Source: Trissonchulus latispiculum
Lineage: Eukaryota; Nematoda; Enoplea; Enoplida; Ironidae
Assembly: GCA_030248195.1 (NCBI GenBank)
Contig: JASAND010030600.1
Location: 62,001 to 126,000 of the forward strand
DNA: 64,000 bases
Direction of reading: 5' to 3'
This document shows positions 49,201 to 61,200 of the stretch, piece after piece. Below the pieces are notes generated by a model. The model was not told where the DNA came from and ran no database searches. It saw only the letters and a list, made by a program, of their open reading frames with translations. Position 1 is the stretch's first letter. Each line of letters begins with the position of its first letter. The translations under genes were made by a program, and so were the position numbers.

Positions 49201-52200
49201 GAAATAAATGTAAAACAGACTTCCATAGGAATGAATTTAATGCATAAATTATCTGAACTTTGTGTTATTGTTGTTATAATACTTGAAAACTGATGAATGG
49301 GAATAAATTGATTGTCCTTTCAGTCAAGTGAATTTATTAAATTTAAATTTAATTAGACAAATTTAGTAAATAAGTCTTATGTAAGTTATGTAAGTCATAC
49401 TCAGTGTCTTCCGTCATTGTTTTCATATCATTTTCGATCATCTTCTCAATTTCCTCATTTGAAGTAGATCGACCATCCAATTTGGCTACTTGTTTGATAA
49501 ACTTCTAGAATAAAATTAAAAATTACAATGGACAGTCAAGTGAAACGAAATAGAAAATGCATATACATAGTTTCTTTCAGTGCTTGAAAGTGTAAGCAGG
49601 ATAGGACTGCTACTGATTGGCTGTTGTTTTGGCTTGAAGTGTCCTCCTTTAAAAATTGAAATCTTATCGAATGCCGAATCCTTCGTTCTCAAATGCATAT
49701 CCTGCTCGGATTAGGGAAACTTTTCGCTATCATATGGACTGGAGTGACTGTAGTCTAGTGGCTTGCTCTTCTACTTATATCATTGGAAGCTTTTGGTAGC
49801 ACTATCATTGATAGTTCTGGGTGATAGTCGAACTGAAGTCAGTCTTGTCTAGTGGCTTACTCTTCTTCTCATTAAAACTGTAGGTGAGAGTCAAGTCTGA
49901 CCTTAGCTTCATCCTTTCGTCCCTGTATGAGGAGCCACTTGATGGAGGGTGGCATAATCCAATAGTGAGGCACCAACAGGAGTGTCCAAACGGACAGACT
50001 TAGTTGGAGCATCTGCCAGTTCCTGATCAGATAAGCCATCAGACCCACAAACATGTAGCCAACGCAGAACATACCCGCTGTCAGAATACCGTACACTGTA
50101 CGCATAGTACCGCCTGCAATATACACAAGAAAATTGAACCAATAAAACTTAACTGTTAACTGATATTAATCTGTAAAATATTTTTTAAATTTGTCATGTT
50201 ATGAATGAATATTATATAAAAATAAAAATTGCTGTTACTGTGGACTGAATATGGACTTTGTGTCTGTGCTGAAAATGTGAAGCGTGATCGTGTAAAATTA
50301 AAACGAAGTGCCATGGAATTAGATATTTAACAATTTACTAATCAACACATAAATAAGACGAAATGACGATTCACGTATGCATATTTTTTCGTTGTTAAAA
50401 TTTCAGATCTTGTGCTGAGAAAGCAGGTTTCGTTGCTTTCCCAAGCTGTTCGAGATGTTGAACCACCAACCTTTCGGTTACAAGCCGAACAGTAGCAAGT
50501 CACGCAACATGTACAGCTTGCTTACTTGTAAGCTCGATAATGAGAACATAGGCACTGACATAGGCACCATGTGAGAGCGCACCGCTGATCAAATGTAGAA
50601 GACACAGAAGTATGTAGTTGGTCACAACGGTTCTCAAATGATGCGCTATGATTCCAATAAAACTGAAAGCCAGAAAAATGTTCCTTCGTCCGAAATAGTC
50701 AGACAGAAAACCTATAAAAATATATTTTATAAGCTAAGAATAATCAAAGGTGAATTTGAACACATAAAGAACTGGTAATATTAATTGATGCTTTAAAAGA
50801 ATAGCAGTTAAAATTATGGTTCCAAGCTGAAAATCAAATCTAAATCAATTTAAATTTTATTTCGTTAAAATCTATGAAGTTTTTTATACCTGAGGAGGCA
50901 GAACCCAGTAGTAGACCAGCCATATACATTGTAGTGGCCAATTCTCTTTTCCAGGCTCCACTTTCGCAAACCATGTCTAATTTTGTGGATAAAGTTGAAT
51001 GATACTGCGATCTGTCGTAGATTATTCTAAAATGAAAATTCGAAATGGAAATGGAATGCAAAATATGGTTAAGCAAAAGAAAAGTGTACATGCCACAATT
51101 ACAGGCATATTCCTTATTGTGAAACTTAGGACAAGACACAAATTAAGCCAAGTTCTCAGAATTCAGCTTAAAAAAATTTATGAAAGTTAAAAAACATAAA
51201 ATCACTATTCAAATTTTAAAAAAATCACCCATGATCACAGGCAATCGAATTTTCTCTGGTACAGTTTCCATTATTGTCAGTTCCGTTGGGACAGTATCTA
51301 CAGTACATCGCCTTTCCTCGATCTATTTTCTTGGGGGCAAATCTCATGGGGAAAGTGTCGTGGGAAATTTCCGGGGTATAAAAGGGGCCAAGGGTGTCAT
51401 TATCCGAATCAGGAATGAGACAGCGGGCCGGGGATACGGCAGCGGTAAAGGTGAAGGACATGGTCTGCATACCGCTGATAATGAAGGGAAGAAATAGGGG
51501 TAGAAACATCAAAATATGATATCGAGTGCATTGGCTGAGAAATTTCTCTGTCGCCTGCATTGCTTGCTTCCTGTTCCAAAATTGTGTTTATTAAATCTAA
51601 ATTAAATGGTAAATTAAATTATATTAAATGCTAAATTAAATGCATAAATTTCAATAATTCAGGGGATGGTTTATGGTCGAACTTTTTCAAGGTTTGGAAT
51701 TTTCAACTATTGTCATTCAATCTTCAGTTTAATCAAATGTTTAACACATTTCCTGATTTATAAGACTAAGTTAACTATTACTATGTAAAATACATAGCTC
51801 CAAGAGTACATAATAGAATAAGAGTATGAAACTCTTACGCTACTATGTACTAAACATACTTTACATGCTCCGGTCGTTAACTCGGGACCCCCGCCGAAAG
51901 TCTCGGGGGGGGTCCTGAGTTAACGACCCGAGCATGTAAAGCATGATTAGTACATAGTAGCGTAAGAGTTTCATACTCTTATTCTATTATGTACTCTTGA
52001 TAGCTCCTTATCCAAATGTCAGAAGGTCTATTTTTCCAATCATATACTTTTGGATGCGTTCTTTGAGAGGGGGGGGGGGAGCCGAAGCACGTGGGCCTGG
52101 TTAAAGCTTAAAGCACTTGCAAAGATTCAGAGAATAATGGAAGACCTAAAAATTTAAAGTTGCTCTAAGACAAATGTTGCAAATGAGCTACCGACCCTGA

Positions 52201-55200
52201 CGTCGTTGTAATATAAATTAATATTGCCTAAATGTTAATGTTAACATTAATATTTCTAGAAGGAACTTGTCTGTCAATCATCTCAAAAACCAGAAAATGG
52301 TCTTGTCTTACACAACTTTTGTACATAGTTTTAAAATTGTAATCTATTGATCTGATGCTGCGACAAGCCTGTCAGGGTAATTACAAGAAAATTAGGTGCT
52401 CCAGGAAATTTATGCAGTCTGTTTAAAGCGGTTTTTGTCGCTCTTAAAACTCTTATCGGTTAGGAAATAAATTATTCCGACATTCAAAGGTGTGAATAAG
52501 ACTGACTTAACCTTATTTGTTATCAATAAAATGTGGTGATAACTGGATGGTACCGGGGTCTCGTCTGTCCTACCGCAAGGAAATGAACAGTAAATATATT
52601 TACTTACTTAGCTAATAATCAGCTTGTCTCTCACGTGTAAAGTTAGCTTTACAACATGTCAGACAGTTGACTTTATTTGAGAGATGCCTGGAATAGTTAA
52701 GGCTGTCTGTTAGTGATAAATATAGCGTGTAAATGTATCATCAAGATAATGTAGCTGGGATGGGATTAATTTTTGTAAAAAAGTGGATGTAAACACAATC
52801 CAATTGGCAAAAACAAGTCATTCTTCACCTTAAAAGCAGAAATTTCCGCTATCTTTTGAGCGTCGAAAATTCCTTAACCAGATGTCTAAGCTGTAAACCA
52901 TTTCTGTGTTCCTGTATAATCTGGTTTTGTAAGGCTTATTTGGGAAAGTTAAGCTGGAAATGGTTGAAACAGGAAAAATAAAGCTTAAATTTAGACTAAA
53001 GCTTAATATGTTGGGTTCTGCAATTTGTCAAAATGCTGGCAAACGTGACACACTGTGAAAGGCTTTTTAGAAGTGATAAATCTGGTATAAACCGGGCGGC
53101 TAAATTCTGAGCGCTCTTTGTCTTAAAATGATCAAGTTGAAGTTCATCTTTCTCGTACGCGCCCGTTTATTTCTATGTCAAACTGGGAGTAAGTTGGAGT
53201 TAGAGCCCCACGGCTTGGATTTTCCAAATTAGTTCCCAAATCTGAAATTTGCGTAGAATTCCCAAAGAGCAGAGAGCATGGACAAGTGTACGAAAAAGAA
53301 AACAAATGAGGTAGAGTTTTCACAACTCGTTTAACGTTGCAAAAGAAAAATCAAAACTTAGTTTGTTTTGTTTATAGTTTAGGTAAGGATGGTCTGAAAA
53401 GCAACTGACCATCCGGAATAGATCTAATTGTAGGGATTCGAGCTGCTATCTTGGAAGTTGGCCAACTCGGGAGTTGAGCAATTGGGGATACGTCTTTGAG
53501 GAAGACTGCCTTAAATCCTATTGATTAAAATTCAGCTTTTAAAGTAATGCCGGTTACGAAACGAACATGCCAGAAACACCAAAACGTTGCCAGCTGCGGT
53601 CATGGTTAGTTAACACGAACTGTGGTTACACAAGCTTTTCAATTCTTTATATAGCTACAAAGTTAAGGTGTCACAAAGAAGGAAGCATTAAAACCAGGAA
53701 AGTCCTAACAAGTAGGCTCCTAAAAAGGAGCATTATCCCGCTGTCGAGTTAACAATCGCTTTTTGTCAGGGTGTCCAACATTGGCAGCAGGTCAAAGAGA
53801 CTTTTATATAACATACATGCTGTTCTCCGAGGTTCGCACAATATTAGATACAGCAACATGGTTCGATGGTTTGAGTGCAAACATGAGATAAGCAGATGAA
53901 ACAGAAGTGACAGAAGGAAGGGGAGGGGAAGACAGATTACTTAAACATGATGTAAGAAAAAACCACACCAGAGGTGGAACGTGGTCATCTGATCTCTTTT
54001 GACTGGGTTACCAGGCCTACAGTATTGATCTTCATCTGCTTACGCAGTGTTTTAATCCTGTTAGAAAATACGGCTTAAACCCAGTTTTTGCTGAGACTTT
54101 CCAGATTTTGTCTGGAATCTGTTTCTTTAGAACAGGCGATCTTTATTTCTTCTCGAGCGTTAACTGATCTGTAATTATGTAACCTAATTTGCATATTTGC
54201 GTAATCACAATGTTGCAGTTCCTATTTCAACCAAAGGGGGCAACGTTAAGATATTTAACACTCACATAATCCTTCACAGTAACCTGGCCCCCTCTTCGCA
54301 AATTTTAAAATTTTATTATTTGCTACAAACCGAAGTCATAGCTAGCCAGGATAAAATTTAAATCTGGTGCAGGGTGTCCGTTCGCTGAAAAATTCTGCCG
54401 CAGGCCCCTGCGTTCAAAAAAGCAGCCAGATACTAGGCATATGGTGAGCATATATGCATTTCGAATAACATCATGACTTCAATTCAAAATACAGCTAAAA
54501 CCATTACAAGTATCCCGCCTCTAGGCGGGATAAAAAGATCACTAAAGAGCTATTTTGAAAGGTTTTGCCAAAATTTAATAGCTTTTAAGAATGGACAAAT
54601 AATTAGCATCAAAACAACTGACTAATGCTGCGGATGTTTACGTGAGTAAGCTGACAGCCAAATAAGTGCAAAACAAGCAAACAAGTTGCATTTTGCTGTT
54701 TTGCAAGGGCAAAAGTGGTTAAATTAGACTAAAATCAACAGAAATTGGACGTCTTTTTATAGTGGCAGCTACTGATAGAAGCAACATTTCAGGCTAGGAG
54801 GTACGCAGGTTTTCATAAAACCAGAATTTCCCGGATTTAAGGGGCTGGAACCGTGATTTTCCAGTGCGCTAAGTTTCAGCCGTCGCTTGTTTTGGAGTGA
54901 TTTAAGGCGCCAGTTAAGTGTATGCTAAATAAGCCGGTGCTAGGAGAAATGTCACTTGGCCTGTTTGAGTAAATGCTGTCTGCAGCTTCTTCTAGAATAA
55001 ACGAAGATTTTGGAAAAAACATGACATTTTTGCTATCAAAAATTAATATTCCGGATAGAAGTATCTGCGGAATCTGACAATTTTTTGTATCTTTTTCTGC
55101 CACGGTTGTTATCACACGTTCAAGCGTTTTTTGGAAAAGTTTTTGCAATCAACACGTGAATTTGATAAACCTTTAGAACTTCTGGTTTGTCACTTATAGC

Positions 55201-58200
55201 AGGTGTATGCTAAAACTTGTTGGTTTCTGGAAGAAGTCGAATAACGTAAATTCTGCATTTAGGACAGTTGGCTCCTAATTTACGGGGCGTGTGGCGTATT
55301 TATGACGTTAGTTGTAAACAAATGATGGTAACAGCAAATACCAGCCTCTTGTATTTATCATTTGAGTAATTAAGTTTTGCAAAAACATCAAAAAAGGGTT
55401 TACTCCAAATTAGGCATCTCCTAGTTCGGAAGCCTAGCTTTTTGCAACAAAAGGCCCAAGAACTGAAAGTACGTAATACCCAGCTTATATAAGTATTACA
55501 GCTTCCTGTATGATCACATATATTTACCTAACTTGTAAAAGTTAACCCTAATTTTGGTAGTTTTATGATGTATCTTGATCAACGAGAACGGGGACTCAGA
55601 TCGTTTATCGTTTAGCGCAGGCAAACCTCCGAACGTGCAGAGTGGTGGTAGTAGCTGGGTTTATTTTAGACAAAAAAGGTGGGGAGAGGGGAAAGTTGGA
55701 GAGTTGGGGGAGCCCCCCACTTTTCGACCTCCTCCCCCTAGCTGGGTTTATTTTAGGTGAAAAAGTGGAGGGGAGGTCGAAAAGTGGGGGTGGGGTGAAT
55801 AAAATACCAACAATACAGTAAACATTAGCCTGTTTTCCACATATACTGCTATGACTATGCTAAAACGTGCTCAAAAACTGAGTTTGAGTACCAAAATAGG
55901 CGATTTTTGACCAAAAAATTCCGGCAAAGCCGGAACATTTTTGAAATTTTTGACCAAAGATCCTCAAAATTTGGCATTTTCTGGGTACCACATGGTGAGT
56001 GGGGGGAAGCCCAAAAAGTGGCGGTAGGCGGAGTGAGGGGGAGGAAAGGTCGAGTGGGGGAGACCCGAACAGTGGGGGGCCGTCCCCCAGTAAAGTAAAC
56101 CCAGGCAGCAGTAAGAGGAGTCGATTGATCTTTTGCTATGCTAAGAATGAAGCTTGCGATTACAACTTTAAAGTGTAAAATGGAAAGGAAATTAAACTAT
56201 TTTATAGCATACAAATTGAGAACATTAGGTTGTTCAATTCAAAGTTAGAACTCAACAGATTGAATAGGAGAAGCATAAAGCTTGGAAGGTTGTTGATGAA
56301 TCCAGTTTATATAGGAGGTGCAAAGCAATTATTGCAGTTTCACATTTTAATTCGCCTCGCAAATTAGGTGTGAAGTTTTTCGACTGAAAACTAGACACAA
56401 CATTGTCCCTTCTGCTTCTAAACTAGGTCAAGCTAGTCATATCAGGAAATAACTAGTTCTAGTAATTTTTTCAAAAAACAAGCCATGACAAATTTCGCTG
56501 TCTTCATGGTCACGTAATTGCTAACAAAACAGTCCATTTTTTACTAATTATGTAGCTTATGCTTTACGTGGTTCCGGTTTTAGCCGGTTTCGTTTCGTAC
56601 CAGTTTAGTCTAAAAACAAAAAAGAATAATGGTCTCTGGTTCCCTGATGGGTCGGTCACGTTCAATCCGCCATAAGGCAGGCATAGGCCAGTCGTGACTA
56701 ACAAAAATAGCCTGGAACATTTGTGACAAAAAATGAGTCACCCATTTTCCGGAATGGTCATGCTTTTATGCCAGAAATTTTGAGACTACTTTGTGTTACA
56801 AACTTTCAGGGCTATAGTTTTTGTTATTTTCATGACTCTCCCTCAAAGATTGCTGTATGTAACGGACCTATAATTTGAGGAGCCATTGCTATTGTAGTGT
56901 ATATGTATATGTGTGCACGTGCTGTATAAGCTTACAATTAAGCATTAACCCGAAAACGAATTCCAGATTTGTGGTCAGCGCTCCAGAAAACACCTAAAGT
57001 TTTTAGGCCATCTCCGAAAATGTGAATTTTGACCATCTAATTTTGCTAAATACCAAACCACCTCAAAAAGGGGTCCACCACCGCATAAACCCCACCACCT
57101 CATAACCCCCCCAATAATACACTATTTTATGACCTATTACTACTAATGTAAAACATACTTAAAAAACAAAGATGAAATTTTGAAAAATCCTCAAAGAACA
57201 TCGGTTTTAAAACGTGGGCACTGGTGTACAAAATTTTAGAGCGTGGACATGTGGACATGTGCGGGCGGACGTGGACAAGACCTGTGTGGACAAACGTGGA
57301 CGTGGACACTGAAGTTCTTGTCCACTTCCAACTCTGCCCCTTGTCTCCTCCTGTGTGATATCTTTCCATTCCTGCGGATTTGTCTGACAGCTGGCCTTTG
57401 TTATAGGTGGCCGGTGACTGTTATAACTGCTTGTATGGTAATGTAGTGTCCCGCCCATGCGTCTGTGTATTATAATAAGAATTATTTATAATCTTTAGGG
57501 TTGGTTAGGTTTAGCCTAAAATAGTTTACGTAGTATTTCTATAGAGTTAAATCTATTGGCGAGGCTTCCCCAGGACTGGCTCCCCCAAGCCAGGCATGTT
57601 CTCTATTGTGGGCGCAACCCTAGCAGTGGTCTCCTCTTTATGATTGGCACTCCCACTACACTGTTATACCGCATTAAAACTTTAAAGCTTTATTAAGCAT
57701 TGCAACTTATGTATCTAGACAATACGTACACTAGGATGACAAGAGACTGGGCATGACATACTCAATTTAAACCTTACCTTAGTTTTACCGTATTCGTGAC
57801 AAACACGACGGCGGGCGTTTGGACGATTGGTAAAGCGTATTCCGGCTGTCTTTGCTTCACTTACTCGCTCTAACTTTTATGCACGGAGACGAAAAGCACA
57901 GACAATACGTACTAGTGGACTGAACGCATGCCTTTACTAGAGCATTAACATGATAATACAGTATTTAATAACGATTAATGAACAAGTCATATACTGTCAT
58001 AAAAATGAAATAGCCATCACATACTTGGTTTGTTTGCAAACGTTTGGAGAATTACAATTTCATTTCCGTTGTATTCACTGATGCCCGCTTCTGGGTCAAC
58101 TCTTCTCAGAACTCGTATTTTTCACTTGATCCATTCCTGGATGGAGGAGGTACACGGCGGTTATGGTTTGCATGGCGTTGTCGTGAACTCTTGCTGTTGG

Positions 58201-61200
58201 CTTGGTGGTAAATGTGGCTCAGTCGAGGTGGTGTCGAGCTTGTCCTCAGCTAGCTGCTTCTCTTCTGAGATCTAGCTCTGTTATTTGACTTCATGAGTTT
58301 CTGATGTTTTTGATTCTTTGGGTGATCCTTGGTTGATTTATGCTTTCAACTATTAGGTCTCTGATCATGTCATTTTGGGTTGGCTCAAAATCACATTTGG
58401 CAACCTGCGCACATAGGCCGCTATGGAATGACTCACTAGGTTTTTTGCTTGAACCTAAATATTAAACAGCGACAAGTTTCTGTTTTCGGTGATAACCATA
58501 CGTGTGCTTGCGGGGATCTGGGGGGGGGGTTTCACCCCCCCATACCTGGACCTCACCCCCCCCCCCCAGAGAGGTCCCTCACCACCCCAGAATCCGGATT
58601 TTTTCCGGTTTTTGGGCAATGTCTGGTGATAACTGGATTTTCTGCTGTCATCATCCTGGTATGATTATAGTTATAGTAGTAAATGTATAGATTAAAATAA
58701 AAAAATCAAAACCTTTGAAATCAGACTATTGTCAAGTTTCAAGTTGTTAGGCGTCTTCATTTTTTTGTGTTTCAGAGTGTATCATGTTGACGAAGCGAAA
58801 TTTGACAAAGAAGAAAATTTTGACATCAAAAAAGCATTTACGGTAAGTTCAAACATAGCTTAGCGCTTATCCTTATAACAGTGAAAGTGTGCGGAAGCAT
58901 ACGTAACCTACGTAATAGTTACATTGATATTAGCAGTTTGTTTTTATGCATGCAAATTTTCAAAGATTGCTGCATGATTAAAAAGCGATAATTTGTTGTC
59001 ACAAATAAATCTGCATGCAAACTATAGGCTGACAACAACATGTAAAAATGCAACAAGCAGCAAGAGCTAAATAATGAAATGTTAACGACTTGTTTAAAAC
59101 ATGGACAAGCCAGAATGAAAACTTTCTAATCGAGTATTTGCCCCACGTCTAAGAAAGTCAATCAAACGGCACAGACATAAGCGAACGTCGCCAGTTCTCA
59201 TAATTCGCTCGGAAACCCTGTAAGCTGTGTTTTGATTTCAAGGCCGCATTTCAACCAAACGGAGTCGTGTACCATTGAAACAGAACCAAAACGGGAATAG
59301 GAAAACATTGAAAATCGGCGTCAGACTGGAAAGAATGTAATAAATGAGCATCTGGGGATTATAACCAATGCCCTAGGTTTTAAGCATGCCACTGTTACAG
59401 TGTCAGCCGTCAGCTGAACTTGTTTAGCAGACTTTATCAGTCGATCCGGTATGCCTGCTGCCATATACTGAAATGATGTGCGATGAGGGTAGAAACTGAC
59501 TCATCTAGTTTAGTGTACAAAATTTTGACTACGTTCAATAGCTTCATTCACCATGACGCGGATAGTTTTATTAGTATGTCGTTAGCTGTTTGCAGATGTT
59601 TTGCTTGTATGCACATTTATCTGCTGTATGCTAATCGTAATATTGCATGCACATTAACTAGTAAACTAACCTATCCAGTCTAAAAAAATACCAGTTTCAT
59701 TGATTTGACCGACTGCTTGTTTCGACACTCAGTTCTGATGTATTATCAATTTGATTTATCAATGCTTTACTTTGAAACTTTACAAAACGGTACAGATACA
59801 TTCAGACTGTACTACAGCCGAAAAGATTAGACCATGTTTAACAGATTTTGAAATCATAATCATAAATCGTTGGTTCCCAATGGACTGAAGTTTCCGGAAG
59901 AAAGTAAAATCTTAGCTATAAAGTAATCTTAGTCCTTAATCTTTAGTTGAGTGATAGCTTAAATTTTAAATGAGTTTGGTAGAATATCTTTGGCGATCTG
60001 GATAGGTTGGTTGTTATAATCATTAATTTTGACTTGTTTTTCAGTAGTACAAAATAATTGCAAACGTACCGGCCTTTACTTCAGCCTGTACTCATTGCAA
60101 CGTCCAACCTAGAAAAACTCGGAATTATTAAAGATTTACAAATGGTTTTGCTGATGGTAGTGTTTTTGATTACACCAATAATTGTTTACTATTATTTAGG
60201 AACTACACGAGCAGGATGTAAGTTAAGCACTGCCTGATTTCTTTCTCTTAATGGAGCGTTGCACTAGGGGGAGGGGCTTTTCGCGCCCTGGTTAAAATGA
60301 ACTGCATAACTTTTAACGTATTGTGCGAAAGGTTCGGTGGTTTTGTGAATAATGTTTGCATGACGGGTTTACGAGCTCATTTGCTGATTTTTCTGATATG
60401 TCACCCGCATGGATGGTTGTGGTTGTGACCAGTGACGTTAAAGTGGAAATGCTGTTTAAAATCGATATTGTGTTATGGAGCTGTATCAGATCTAGAATAT
60501 TTTTGTAGATAGACAACCCGAGGTTTGTTTTAACGTCATACGATTCGTAATGTTATACATGCCTATTGATTATTCTGAATTTTTGTTTTCTATAGAAAAC
60601 GATGGATCCAATTTGCTGTATTTGCGCATCTGATTCTACATTGCTGATTGTAAGAATTGCCTACTAAAATTAAATCTACTCTACATTTTATGATTTGATA
60701 GTTTTTCATGATACAAATATGTTGCCGCAAAACTCTGTAAAGCGGAGTTCATATTCATGTATTCTACAGAATCTAGTCTCACTACAAATTGATAACAAGC
60801 TAACTATATTTCAAAATATACGTCGACCAAATAAATGCTTAAATGAATAAATGAATAAATAATAAATGTTTAAAATAATTTTGAAACCATAGCAATTGCA
60901 GCAGCCAAGCGATAATAAAATTGCAACTTTTCCTTTTTAAAATTACCACCTTTAAATTCACGAAATTGCAGAAATTATTATTCCTATTTTCATAAGTTCA
61001 CTTTGGGCTATTTTATTAAATATTAACGTTTCGCGTGAAAACGTGAAAAACTATTGCTGGTTTCCTGGGATTGCGGAGCTGTTGAAATTCCACCTGCAAA
61101 TCAGCAAACTCGTCTTTGGTTCCCGGCCTGACCACTTTTCCTTACCTTAATTGAGCATACCACAGCATTGAGCGGGTAATCAGCAAAGTCTGATCATTCT

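Larger units (their letters stand above)
46912..58775 (+). other. 11.9-kb WDR35 intron hosting an antisense gene
   Basis: Donor CG-GTACAG and acceptor TTTCAG at 58775 share a split Arg codon. The SLC22 gene runs in the opposite direction inside it. Also present are a foldback element, a SINE remnant and a G/C-rich repeat. Confidence 0.8.
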
